From: an uncultured Clostridia bacterium
GTDB lineage: Bacteria > Bacillota > Clostridia > Oscillospirales > Ruminococcaceae
Direction: 5' to 3'
Length of the DNA stretch: 37,669 nucleotides
NCBI GenBank assembly: GCA_944382875.1
Contig: CALWNQ010000022.1
Span: forward strand, 1 to 37,669
Below, in pieces: positions 16,678-24,185 of the stretch. The position numbers were made by a program, and so were the translations under genes. The number at the start of each line of letters is the position of its first letter. Position 1 is the stretch's first letter. A model generated the notes under the pieces. That model was given only the letters and a program-made list of their open reading frames with translations, ran no database searches and was not told the origin of the DNA.

Positions 16678-17736
16678 ATGTCGTTACAGGACGGAATGGA
16701 TGCGCTGCATCTGCGGATGCCGGAGCGAGTGCCGCGGACGGAATATTCGGTACTTGGCCATGCCGCTCTGCTCAGCCGGGTAACTGGAATTCCGGTAAAA
16801 CCGGACAGCGATATTGAAACCTGGCAAAAGGCACAGCGGGCTTTTTTAAAAGCCTGGAACTTTGATTTCATGTGGAATACCGATCTGGCAAACGGTGAGC
16901 TCGGGGAATATTACACCGATATGGGGCATGCGGTTTATGCGGCGGACGGCAGTGATTTTCGACAGGCCGGCAAAAGCAAATTTCAGGACGAGGAAGATGT
17001 GTACAACTTTGATCCGTGGGAAGCACTCGGTGTCCGGGATGAAAAGCAGTATGTGGAGTTTCTCAATCGGAATTACCGGAATGCCTGTGCGTTTTACGAT
17101 GATGCGGTCAACATGAACGGGGTGTACATCACCTGCATGTCCGGACTGATTGATTTACTGGGCTGGGATATGCTGCTGACAGCGGCCGGTGTGGATCCCA
17201 AACGCTTTGGCGATATGGCAAACCGGTATGCGGACTGGCTGATGCAGCTGATTCGGGCGCTGGCCAAATGTGATTCGCCGGTTATTATGGTGCACGATGA
17301 TATTGTCTGGACTGAAGGGGCGTTCCTCCATCCGGATTGGTACCGCAAATATGTCTTCCCGAACTACCGCCGGTATATGCAGCCGCTGCTGGAAGCGGGA
17401 AAACGGGTGGTGTTTACATCGGACGGGAATTACTCCCAATTTATTAACGACATAGCCGACTGCGGATTCCATGGGTTTGTGCTGGAGCCGGATAGCGATA
17501 TGGCTTATATTGCGGAGAAATACGGGAAGACACACGCCTTTATCGGAAACGCGGACACCCGGGTGCTGCTTTTTGGTTCCAAAGAGGACATCTACCGGGA
17601 GGTAAAGCGCTGCATGGACATCGGGAAAAACTGTCCCGGATTCTTTCTTGCAGTGGGAAATCATATTCCGGCCAACACGCCGGTGGACAATGCCCTCTGG
17701 TACAATGAGTTTTATGAGCAGATGGCAAAACGCTAA
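16678..17736 (+). CDS. Uroporphyrinogen decarboxylase family protein (second of a pair)
   Basis: A 352-residue member of the same superfamily, 24 bases after the first. AAAGAGGT at 16663-16670 places the start at ATG 16678 rather than the GTG at 16669. Motifs include VIMVHDDIVWTEGAFLHPDW, VVFTSDGNYSQFINDIADCG and GFVLEPDSDMAYIAEKYG, the active-site cleft positions in URO-D-like methyltransferases. The two proteins are only distantly alike, so they may form a heterodimer or act in sequence rather than being a recent duplication. The substrate is unknown; the close sugar-type transporter operon is a context hint only. Confidence 0.78.
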   Translation: MSLQDGMDALHLRMPERVPRTEYSVLGHAALLSRVTGIPVKPDSDIETWQKAQRAFLKAWNFDFMWNTDLANGELGEYYTDMGHAVYAADGSDFRQAGKSKFQDEEDVYNFDPWEALGVRDEKQYVEFLNRNYRNACAFYDDAVNMNGVYITCMSGLIDLLGWDMLLTAAGVDPKRFGDMANRYADWLMQLIRALAKCDSPVIMVHDDIVWTEGAFLHPDWYRKYVFPNYRRYMQPLLEAGKRVVFTSDGNYSQFINDIADCGFHGFVLEPDSDMAYIAEKYGKTHAFIGNADTRVLLFGSKEDIYREVKRCMDIGKNCPGFFLAVGNHIPANTPVDNALWYNEFYEQMAKR

Positions 17737-17758
17737 ACAGATTGTATAAAACAAAGAC

Positions 17759-17788
17759 GGAAGGCGGGGAAATCCTGCCTTCCTTTTT
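17759..17788 (+). terminator. Terminator after the URO-D-like pair
   Basis: GGAAGGCGGGG at 17759-17769 pairs with CCTGCCTTCC at 17774-17783, followed by TTTTTC. Confidence 0.9.
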
Positions 17789-17805
17789 CTTTGGAATACC
17801 GGGAC

Positions 17806-17834
17806 TTGCAATTTTCGTCCAAGTGTGGCATACT
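17806..17834 (+). promoter_or_regulatory. Probable promoter of the glmS ribozyme-glmS transcript
   Basis: TTGCAA at 17806-17811 and CATACT at 17829-17834 are spaced by 17 bases. The predicted start lies about 30 bases before the ribozyme cleavage site, matching the short leader cut off in known glmS ribozymes. Confidence 0.55.
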
Positions 17835-17867
17835 ATTACAGTTAAGGAGGTGACGGCGGGGCTTTTT

Positions 17868-18022
17868 ACAGAAGCGCCGGGACCATGCGAACGGTATGGT
17901 CGACGAGGAGGAAAGTGATCGAAAGATTCGGCGGATGCTTTCCCGCTTGTTCCGAAGCGCAGAAGGGAGCAAAGGGTGCCGGCAACGGCACAGACAGAAA
18001 TCCCTTTACGGAACGCTGAGCT
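17868..18022 (+). ncRNA. glmS ribozyme (glucosamine-6-phosphate-activated)
   Basis: Self-cleaving riboswitch in the glmS leader; glucosamine 6-phosphate acts as its cofactor and cleavage lowers glmS expression. The conserved GCGCC follows the predicted cleavage site between A17873 and G17874. GACCAT/ATGGTC forms P2, followed by the nearly invariant GACGAGGAGGAAAGTGATCG and TTCGGCGGATGCTTTCCC. Downstream, GTTCCG pairs with CGGAAC, GTGCCG-GCAA-CGGCAC is P4, and AAAGGG repeats can make the pseudoknots. The small ORFs that cross this stretch are accidents of the ribozyme sequence. Confidence 0.94.
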
Positions 18023-18168
18023 CTTTTCGGGCTGCCCGCCCGGATGTTCAGGAGCCGCCGCACAGGCGGAAGCAGAAAACGGAAAAATCAGGCTGGCTTT
18101 TGCCGGTCTGGTTGGGTTTTGCATTTTTATTTTCTGCGGCAATTTACTGAACAAAGGAGCAAATGGAT

Positions 18169-19977
18169 ATGTGCGGAATTATTGGATATTCGGGCAACAA
18201 CTCTGCCCTGCCGGTGCTGACCGGCGGTCTTGCGGCACTCGAGTACCGGGGATATGACTCGGCTGGCATTGCCTGCTGGGAGCAGGAGAAGATCGAGGTG
18301 GTGCGGCGGAAAGGGAAGCTTTCGGTTTTGGAAAAGGCACTCGAAGGCTGTTTTCCGGAAAGCAGGTGCGGCATTGGTCACACACGTTGGGCAACTCACG
18401 GAGAACCCGAAGAACGCAATGCGCATCCCCACCGGCAAGGCCGGGTGACGCTGGTTCACAATGGAATTATTGAGAACTACAGGGAGATCAGGCGGCAAAT
18501 GGAGCAAAAAGGGTATCGCTTTTTGTCGGACACCGATACCGAAGCGGCTGCGGCGCTGATCGACAGCTTGTATGAAAAAGATCCGCTCGAAGCACTCCGC
18601 TGTGCGGCGGAAAAACTGGAAGGCAGCTATGCGTTTGCGGTGCTGTTTGAGGGATTCCCGGACTGCGTTTTTGCAATGCGGAAAGGCAGTCCGCTGACTG
18701 CTGGGGTTTGTGAGAACGGCGCGTTGATTGCATCCGACCTGACGCCGCTGCTTGCCTACACCAACCGGTATTATCTGCCGGAAGACGGGGAAATTCTTGT
18801 GCTGGAAAAAGGTTCGCTCCGGCTGTACAGCCAATTACTGGAGCCAATGGAGCCGGTTTTCCGAAAAGCCGACTGGACTCCGGAACAGGCACAGAAGGGC
18901 GGTTACCGCTTTTATATGGAGAAAGAAATCCATGAACAGCCTCGTGCGTTTCGGGATACGGTGCAGCCCCGGATTCGGGAGGGTATCCCCAATTTGGAGG
19001 AGGACGGAATTCCAGACGGTTTTTTCCGGAAGATCAGCAAACTGCGGATTGCGGCTTGCGGAACAGCGTATTACTGCGGCATGATGGGAAAAGCGTTGAT
19101 CGAAAAGCTGGCGCGTCTGCCGGTTGAGGTGGAAATTGCCTCTGAACTGCGGTACCGGGAACCGATTTTTGCGGAGGATGAAGCGGCGGTAGTCATTTCG
19201 CAGTCCGGCGAAACGGCAGACACCATTGCTGCTATGCGGATGATGCGGGAGCGGGGGATTCCGGTGATTGCGGTAGTCAACACGCCCGGTTCCTCCATTG
19301 CGCGGGAGGCGGATTACACGCTGCTCACTCATGCTGGTCCGGAAATTGCCGTTGCTTCTACCAAGGCTTATACGGTACAGCTTGCGGTGATGTATCTGTT
19401 TGCCATCCGGGCGGCTCTGGAACGGGGGACAATCAGCCGGGAACAGGCGGAAATCGATACTGCGCAGCTTACAGATGCGGAAAAAGCGATGGAGCTGGCA
19501 CTCAATAGGAAAGAGGAAGTTCGCCGGTTTGCCCGGTCACTGCTCCGAACAGAGCATCTTTTTTATATCGGACGCGGAATGGACTACGCAATGGCACTCG
19601 AAGGGGCGCTGAAACTCAAGGAAATCTCCTACATTCACGCGGAGGCGTATGCGGCAGGAGAACTCAAGCATGGAACGCTGGCGTTGGTGACCGGTGATAC
19701 ACCGGTGATTGCGCTGATTACGCAGCCGGAACTGGAGGCAAAAACGCTGAGCAACCTCAAGGAAGCAGCAGCGAGAGGATGCCCGGTTTTGCTGATCGCG
19801 CCAGGTGAGGTAAAATGGGACGAGGGAACACAACTTATCATTCCCGGGAATGGCGGACTTTTTGGACCGCTGGCACTGATTGTGCTGCTCCAGCTGATTG
19901 CATTCTGTGCGGCGGATGAGCGGGGCTACGATTTGGATAAACCGAGAAATCTTGCAAAATCTGTTACAGTGGAATAA
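18169..19977 (+). CDS. glmS: Glutamine-fructose-6-phosphate aminotransferase (isomerizing)
   Basis: Makes glucosamine 6-phosphate from fructose 6-phosphate and glutamine, the first step to UDP-GlcNAc for the cell wall. The start is ATG 18169 because the mature enzyme needs Cys right after Met (MCGIIGYSG); AAAGGAG at 18153-18159 is nine bases away, while the in-frame ATG at 18163 would bury the nucleophile. Residues 2-220 are the class II glutamine amidotransferase domain (CGIGHTRWATHG, HNGIIENY). Two SIS isomerase domains follow (ISQSGETADTIAAMR; the C-terminal KPRNLAKSVTVE). It is 602 residues, normal for the family. Controlled by the ribozyme upstream. Its own terminator has been split by the mobile element downstream. 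Confidence 0.98.
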   Translation: MCGIIGYSGNNSALPVLTGGLAALEYRGYDSAGIACWEQEKIEVVRRKGKLSVLEKALEGCFPESRCGIGHTRWATHGEPEERNAHPHRQGRVTLVHNGIIENYREIRRQMEQKGYRFLSDTDTEAAAALIDSLYEKDPLEALRCAAEKLEGSYAFAVLFEGFPDCVFAMRKGSPLTAGVCENGALIASDLTPLLAYTNRYYLPEDGEILVLEKGSLRLYSQLLEPMEPVFRKADWTPEQAQKGGYRFYMEKEIHEQPRAFRDTVQPRIREGIPNLEEDGIPDGFFRKISKLRIAACGTAYYCGMMGKALIEKLARLPVEVEIASELRYREPIFAEDEAAVVISQSGETADTIAAMRMMRERGIPVIAVVNTPGSSIAREADYTLLTHAGPEIAVASTKAYTVQLAVMYLFAIRAALERGTISREQAEIDTAQLTDAEKAMELALNRKEEVRRFARSLLRTEHLFYIGRGMDYAMALEGALKLKEISYIHAEAYAAGELKHGTLALVTGDTPVIALITQPELEAKTLSNLKEAAARGCPVLLIAPGEVKWDEGTQLIIPGNGGLFGPLALIVLLQLIAFCAADERGYDLDKPRNLAKSVTVE

Positions 19978-19979
19978 AG

Positions 19980-20020
19980 AAAATCCCCTGCTTTTTGCTA
20001 TGTGTTCTTAGCGAAGTTTT
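19980..20020. other. attL junction of the element
   Basis: The chromosomal arm AAAATCCCCTGCT lies at 19980-19992, the core GCTTTT at 19990-19995, and the element arm TTAGCGAAGTTTT at 20008-20020. The chromosomal arm is the left half of the ancestral glmS-pyrB terminator. Confidence 0.8.
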
Positions 20021-20035
20021 TAGGGTGGTATGTAA

Positions 20036-20063
20036 CCGGAAGGCAATTTTGCCTTCCGGTTAT
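20036..20063. terminator. Bidirectional terminator between glmS and the recombinase
   Basis: AACCGGAAGGCAA at 20036-20048 pairs perfectly with TTGCCTTCCGGTT at 20051-20063. It sits just inside the element and ends the minus-strand recombinase transcript; it can also stop glmS transcription, replacing the terminator broken by the insertion. The T tracts are short. Confidence 0.72.
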
Positions 20064-20068
20064 TACTT

Positions 20069-21748
20069 TTATGCAGAGATATCTTCCTCTGCATCTTCGT
20101 CATAAGTGCCGAACATTACGGTGAGTGTTTCGAGTTTCTTCATTTGGAATTTGTAGTATATTACTACGGGATTTCCGCAAGTGTGAGAGTATTTGACCTC
20201 TTTCTCAAATACCTCAATCCTACGGATGAAGGCTCGAAGCAATTCGGGTGTCAGTTTCGGCATCTCCACATACTGCTTTGCCTTTGCCATAAACTCTCGT
20301 ACCGACTGTTCGTGTGCATCTAACTCTGCAATCCCTTTGTTCAGACTTTCGAGTTCGAGCTTCAGTTCGGCTTGTTCCTGTTCGTATCCACAAGCCATTT
20401 CATCATAACGCTCTACGGTTATTCTGCCGACCACACGATCCTCATACAGACAACGGATAATATTGTCTATCTTTTTGATACGGTCTTCGATTTTATCCTT
20501 TTGTTTTTTAGCAAGGGCATAAAACTTTTCGGCTTCGCTTTTCGCTTTTTGCATGGCTGCCTCATAGAACTTATCGGGTTCTTCTCTTGCGAAGGCGGTC
20601 ATCCTTTTCAAATCGTCAAGCACAATTTGGTCTAACACTATTTCACGAATATTGTGTGCCGTGCAATCGGTGGTGCGCCTACGGTATCCGCCGCATTGAA
20701 ACGCATTCTTTTCGGGTGCAAGTGTTTTTGCTCTTGCAAGGTATAACCGCTTGTGGCAATCGCCACAGTATAGGATACCTGCGTACTTATCCACCTCGCC
20801 TTGCTTATCGGGACGCTTTCGTCCGGCAAAGTGCTTTTGCACTCTCTCGAACACCTCTCGCTCAACAATGCCTTCGTGCGTGTTCTTGAATATGAGAATT
20901 TTGTCGGGGTCATTTTTAAGCCGTTTCTTTAACTTATTCGACTTGGAATAAGTTTTAAAGTTTACGGTGTCGCCCACATATTCCTGATTTTCAAGCATTT
21001 TGCGAACTGTGGTCTGCGCCCAATGATACGGACGGTTAAGGTCGGGGTTGCCGATACGCTTTCCTGTGGTTTGGAAGATATATACGCTTGGGGAGAGTAT
21101 CTTTTCCTCACACAGTATGTCGCAGATTTTAACGACACCGAGTCCAGATGCATACATATCGAATATGCGTTTTACAATAGGCGCAGTCTGTGGGTCGGGA
21201 ATTAATTCCTTTTTGTTTTCGGGGTTACGCATATAGCCGTATGGTGTTGCTGTGCTTATACGCTCACCACGTTGACCTTTTGCTCTCTGCACCGCACGGA
21301 TTTTTCTGCTCGTATCGGCAGCATAAAAATCGTTGAAGTAATTACGCATACCGGAGAAATCATTATCCGCTCTATTGATGCTGTCATACCCATCGTTGAT
21401 TGCAATAAATCTTACGTCATAGGATGGAAATTTAATATCCATTAAGTGTCCTGTTTCCAGATAATCTCTGCCGAGACGGGATTGGTCTTTTACGATTACG
21501 ATTCCAATTTTACCTGCTTCAACATCCTTCATCATTTGCACATGGGCAGGTCTTTTGAAATCGGTACCACTGTATCCGTCATCTACATAAAATTTGCAGT
21601 TGCGGAAGCCGTGATCGTCAGCGTACTTTTGAAGTATGATTTTCTGATTCTCGATTGAAAGGGATTCGCCGAGCCTTTCGTCCTCTTGAGACAGTCTGCA
21701 ATAAAGTGCAGTTATTAAATTGTTTGTATTCTCGGTTGATTTTAACAT
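20069..21748 (-). CDS. Large serine recombinase (TnpX/TndX-like integrase)
   Basis: Catalyses integration and excision of the element through a serine-linked strand exchange. The resolvase domain (residues about 10-160) has the nucleophile Ser in ALYCRLSQEDE and the arginine motif KDQSRLGRDYLETG. The recombinase domain follows (ATPYGYMRNPENKKELIPD, then IVKRIFDMYASG). A zinc ribbon is visible as LYCGDCHKRLYLAR with a later FQCGG and DCTAHNIRE, then a coiled coil near residues 395-490. At 559 residues it is in the range for large serine integrases. The ATG at 21748 follows AAAGGAT, which lies in a short leader ORF overlapping this start. It sits next to attL, as usual. Confidence 0.95.
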   Translation of the reverse strand: MLKSTENTNNLITALYCRLSQEDERLGESLSIENQKIILQKYADDHGFRNCKFYVDDGYSGTDFKRPAHVQMMKDVEAGKIGIVIVKDQSRLGRDYLETGHLMDIKFPSYDVRFIAINDGYDSINRADNDFSGMRNYFNDFYAADTSRKIRAVQRAKGQRGERISTATPYGYMRNPENKKELIPDPQTAPIVKRIFDMYASGLGVVKICDILCEEKILSPSVYIFQTTGKRIGNPDLNRPYHWAQTTVRKMLENQEYVGDTVNFKTYSKSNKLKKRLKNDPDKILIFKNTHEGIVEREVFERVQKHFAGRKRPDKQGEVDKYAGILYCGDCHKRLYLARAKTLAPEKNAFQCGGYRRRTTDCTAHNIREIVLDQIVLDDLKRMTAFAREEPDKFYEAAMQKAKSEAEKFYALAKKQKDKIEDRIKKIDNIIRCLYEDRVVGRITVERYDEMACGYEQEQAELKLELESLNKGIAELDAHEQSVREFMAKAKQYVEMPKLTPELLRAFIRRIEVFEKEVKYSHTCGNPVVIYYKFQMKKLETLTVMFGTYDEDAEEDISA

Positions 21749-21819
21749 AATATTTCGTATCCTTTCCGAGCCGAGTGCGGCTCTGTAAAATCAAACCGAG
21801 TAGGATACAGCAACACCAT
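21742..21819 (-). CDS. Possible 25-residue leader peptide overlapping the recombinase start
   Basis: An ATG at 21819 opens a 25-codon frame (starting MVLLYPTRFDF) whose TAA overlaps the recombinase ATG as ATGTTAA. Its own ribosome site is poor. If translated, ribosomes would cross the recombinase ribosome site and end at its start codon, coupling the two. Too short for proof by sequence alone. Confidence 0.35.
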   Translation of the reverse strand: MVLLYPTRFDFTEPHSARKGYEILC

Positions 21820-21844
21820 ATCACTACTCGGTTTCAAAGTCCAG
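21758..21844 (-). promoter_or_regulatory. Structured leader of the recombinase gene
   Basis: In the minus-strand RNA, an 11-bp perfect stem joins 21834-21844 to 21793-21803. A competing helix joins GTATCCT (21802-21808) to AGGATAC (21758-21764), which covers the recombinase ribosome site AAAGGAT. The hairpin GAGCCG/CGGCTC (21768-21783) lies inside the second helix. The two long helices share bases, so they look mutually exclusive. Confidence 0.5.
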
Positions 21845-21855
21845 CGACAAAACTG

Positions 21856-22065
21856 TTAATTTTTTTCGCCGGTTATGAGCTGAAGGATTTTATCCTCAGC
21901 ACAGTCAATCCGCAGTTCACTTGAAGCAATCGGTATTGCGGATATTACGGGGTATTTTGCACCGTCCACAACAACCGTCCTTGCAAAATAGGTGTATCTG
22001 CAATCTTCGGGGATGTTATCTTTCTGTGCGTTTTCAGCAGCAGTGATATACTTTTTTTCGTTCAT
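21856..22065 (-). CDS. Short TnpW-like transposon protein
   Basis: A 69-residue protein starting MNEKKYITAAENAQ. The start at 22065 is preferred because GAAAGGATTG lies just upstream; the longer frame from 22083 begins with a TTG inside that site. The core RTVVVDGAKYPVISAIPIAS and the ending EDKILQLI follow the pattern of the TnpW family that accompanies TnpX recombinases in clostridial elements, but the match is by eye and loose. Its job is unknown. It precedes the recombinase by about 36 bases of gap before the leader ORF and is probably cotranscribed with it. Confidence 0.6.
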   Translation of the reverse strand: MNEKKYITAAENAQKDNIPEDCRYTYFARTVVVDGAKYPVISAIPIASSELRIDCAEDKILQLITGEKN

Positions 22066-22100
22066 AAAAAACAATCCTTTCAAAATTAAAAATAGTTATA

Positions 22101-22136
22101 AAAAATGAGCGTGAGATTAGAGATTTTCTCACGCTC
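22101..22136 (-). terminator. Terminator after the relaxase
   Basis: On the minus strand, GAGCGTGAGA (22136-22127) pairs with TCTCACGCTC (22116-22107) and is followed by ATTTTTTATAAC. It begins two bases after the relaxase stop and separates the mobilization operon from the recombinase operon. Confidence 0.9.
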
Positions 22137-22137
22137 T

Positions 22138-23517
22138 TTACATCCCGCTCATCACGGGGCCTTGTTTTTTCTTACGCTCTGCCGGGTAGTACTTGGTAGT
22201 GCAATCTTCCACGGGAGCATCCTCGTCAATTATATTACCGATATCGCCGATAAGATATGCCGCATCAGTTCCAACACTATGAGTACCGCCGAAGGTATCA
22301 GAGCAAGCCAAAACAGTTTGTTGGTATGTCTCTCCAGTTTGTCCTCCGCTGTACTGCGAAGCATAGAGATGTTGTTCGAACAGCTCTCGCTCATTCTCCC
22401 AACCTGTTTCTCGGTATCCGTTATCAGCCGATTGATATTCTCGGTCAGTTCCGCCGCCGACGTTTCCATCGCCGTCTGAAACTGCGCGGTCGCTTCTTTG
22501 GTCTGCTCGGTGTACTGCATCAGTACCTTCAGCTGCCGATCCATATACACTTTTAACTCTTTCTCGGTCGTCAGCGTAGGCAGTGTATCCCGAATCTCCT
22601 TCAGCAAATCTATCTGTGATCTCTGCGTAGATATCATTGCCATCCAGTTCGGCTCGGTCACCGCCACGCAAGGATGAACCTTTTCTGCGGTGGTGATCTT
22701 CTGCTGTGCTTCGGTTATTAAATCTTGCGGTGATTTCCGCTCTGTAGATGAACTCATATTCCATACTCTCCTTTAGAAATTTTGTTAGGTGTAATTTGCA
22801 GTCCCGACAGGCTTTGCCTTCGGGTGTGGTGTAGGTGATATTCTTACGAGTGTCCGTCCACTTGACACCGTAACCTTCTGCTTCCATCAGCATAATAAAA
22901 TGCTCTTTGGAAGCGGCGGTCCGCATTACATTTGAGATAACAGCTTCAAGCCGTATCTTCCAACTTTCGCCCTTTTCAGCAGACCGATATTCACGGTCGT
23001 TCATCGGCTTTGCTCTCTCGGTAGGAGGCTTGGGTTTCAAAACCGACAACCCATATTCAAGGCAGAGGACGTCTGATTTTTGCATCAGCATTTCCACCTC
23101 GCTTTCGGTGATGTGAAACTTTTTACCGCTTTCTGCGTTTACGCTGTTCATAACAAAATGCGAGTGGATATGGTCACGGTCGCAGTGGGTGGACACTACG
23201 ATTTCGAAGCCGGAAAATTTTTCAGTTTCCTCGGCAAATCTAACTGCTATTTCGTGTGCCGTTTGCGGTGATATATTTTCATCCACCGAAAAGGATTGAA
23301 CGAAATGATAGAACAGTCTTTTATCCGTTTTGTTATATAACCGCTTGGTGTTATTAAACTCGGTATAGGCAGACTGCGGTGTGCAGTTAACACCGGTCAC
23401 ATACTTATTGCCGTCATCGGCAACGGTTTTGTCATCTCGCATTGTGTATTGCAAGACAAACGACATTGTATTATAGGTTTGCGGTTTTTGGTAATTTACG
23501 AAATGAACAATTGCCAT
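22138..23517 (-). CDS. Relaxase of the MobA/VirD2 type (MOBP-like)
   Basis: DNA-nicking relaxase that starts conjugal transfer at oriT. The histidine triad motif is clear in VVSTHCDRDHIHSHFVMNS, and the N-terminal MAIVHFVNYQKPQ is typical, with Tyr residues near the start (YNTMSFVLQY) as candidates for nicking. The start at 23517 follows GAAGAGGGTGATG in the end of mobC. The first 270 residues are the relaxase domain; the remaining 190 are charged, Gly-rich and low in hydrophobic residues. That tail is exactly where another gene is nested in a second frame, which explains its odd composition. It is 459 residues. Confidence 0.92.
   Translation of the reverse strand: MAIVHFVNYQKPQTYNTMSFVLQYTMRDDKTVADDGNKYVTGVNCTPQSAYTEFNNTKRLYNKTDKRLFYHFVQSFSVDENISPQTAHEIAVRFAEETEKFSGFEIVVSTHCDRDHIHSHFVMNSVNAESGKKFHITESEVEMLMQKSDVLCLEYGLSVLKPKPPTERAKPMNDREYRSAEKGESWKIRLEAVISNVMRTAASKEHFIMLMEAEGYGVKWTDTRKNITYTTPEGKACRDCKLHLTKFLKESMEYEFIYRAEITARFNNRSTAEDHHRRKGSSLRGGDRAELDGNDIYAEITDRFAEGDSGYTAYADDRERVKSVYGSAAEGTDAVHRADQRSDRAVSDGDGNVGGGTDREYQSADNGYRETGWENERELFEQHLYASQYSGGQTGETYQQTVLACSDTFGGTHSVGTDAAYLIGDIGNIIDEDAPVEDCTTKYYPAERKKKQGPVMSGM
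22230..22757 (-). CDS. Coiled-coil membrane protein nested inside the relaxase gene
   Basis: A 175-residue ORF on the same strand in another frame, wholly within the relaxase gene. It has its own ribosome site AAAGGAG (22774-22768) ten bases before ATG 22757. The sequence has normal protein character: amphipathic helices (AMISTQRSQIDLLKEIRDTL, then EQTKEATAQFQTAMETSAAE), then one C-terminal membrane segment (LFWLALIPSAVLIVLELM). This mirrors ColE1, where mbeB and mbeD lie inside the relaxase gene mbeA. I infer a mobilization accessory role at the membrane; no sequence homology to MbeB or MbeD is claimed. Confidence 0.72.
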   Translation of the reverse strand: MSSSTERKSPQDLITEAQQKITTAEKVHPCVAVTEPNWMAMISTQRSQIDLLKEIRDTLPTLTTEKELKVYMDRQLKVLMQYTEQTKEATAQFQTAMETSAAELTENINRLITDTEKQVGRMSESCSNNISMLRSTAEDKLERHTNKLFWLALIPSAVLIVLELMRHILSAISVI

Positions 23518-23521
23518 AACA

Positions 23522-23824
23522 TCACCCTCTTCCAAGCTCGGCAGATAGCAGTTCGTAAATCTTTTTCAGTTCCTCTTGGGTGGCGGCAAGATTTACGGTG
23601 CTGATTCTTCCCTGACGGGAAAGTATCAGCAACTGATTTACATTGTTGCCGAGTTTTTTCACCTGTGTGGTAAGCTCACGCAGACCGTCGTAATTTATTA
23701 CCTTTTTATCGATGGCGCAGAGTATGATATAGTCGGTAATGCTCATTCCGGCATCTGCGGCTTTCTTACGGATCAGAGCATCCAGCGTATCGGAGACTCT
23801 GAAATTGAATCGTTTAGTTTTCAT
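23522..23824 (-). CDS. MobC-like relaxosome accessory protein
   Basis: A 100-residue DNA-binding helper of the relaxase. The N-terminal half (KTKRFNFRVSDTLDALIRKK) fits a ribbon-helix-helix; the C-terminal half has the MobC signature LTTQVKKLGNNVNQLLILSR. ATG 23824 follows AAAGGATG at a proper distance; an in-frame GTG nine bases earlier lies too close. The relaxase starts four bases after its stop, so they form one operon, and the likely oriT is just upstream. Confidence 0.88.
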   Translation of the reverse strand: MKTKRFNFRVSDTLDALIRKKAADAGMSITDYIILCAIDKKVINYDGLRELTTQVKKLGNNVNQLLILSRQGRISTVNLAATQEELKKIYELLSAELGRG

Positions 23825-23860
23825 ATAAAACACATCCTTTTAAATATTAAAGTTTCTTGG

Positions 23861-23994
23861 CTTACCTTCTTTTCAAAGAAGGTAAGAAGTGGGTTTGGGC
23901 TTCTGCCCAATAAACAGCAGTCGAAGGCGCGGCCGCCGCTTTAGCGGTGGTCGTACAGCCAAAGGCGATGCTGGTTCTCTCCTAAAGGAGAGAA
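23861..23994. other. Probable origin of transfer (oriT) with clustered hairpins
   Basis: Directly upstream of mobC. CTTACCTTCTTT at 23861-23872 pairs perfectly with AAAGAAGGTAAG at 23875-23886. GGGC-TTCT-GCCC follows near 23896-23907, then a GC-rich hairpin about 23929-23951 (CCGCCGCT/AGCGGTGG), then TTCTCTCCT-AA-AGGAGAGAA at 23975-23994. An inverted repeat beside the mobilization genes is the usual layout of oriT in MOBP elements. The nick site cannot be named, and the last hairpin may instead end the ATPase transcript. Confidence 0.55.
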
Positions 23995-24185
23995 ATAAAA
24001 TGCGGTAGTTTTTATCGCTTTTTGAGTAACCTTCAGCGACAAATCTCCGCACACACGGCTCACATTTGCCCTGTGTTGCGTTTTAACCGAGGCGGTCGGG
24101 TGTTTACTCCAACTTGCAAACCGTTCGGCAAACGGGCGGACAAACGCTTCACAGGAACGCAAGGGACGAAAGTGACAAATGTTTT
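23995..24185. other. Gap between the oriT region and the ATPase gene, no supported gene
   Basis: A 73-codon minus-strand frame crosses this stretch (23941-24162), but it has no clear ribosome site and runs through the hairpins. I see nothing else. Confidence 0.4.

Noticed and set aside
17896-18150. 84-codon ORF on + before glmS with a C-terminal hydrophobic stretch
   Set aside because: It lies across the glmS ribozyme core and has no ribosome site at its ATG; the conserved RNA bases explain the sequence better.
17976-18257. 93-codon ORF on + running into glmS
   Set aside because: Starts within the ribozyme, overlaps the glmS start in another frame and has no ribosome site.
23941-24162. 73-codon minus-strand ORF near the oriT region
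   Set aside because: Crosses strong hairpins and lacks a ribosome site; similar short frames arise easily in such regions.
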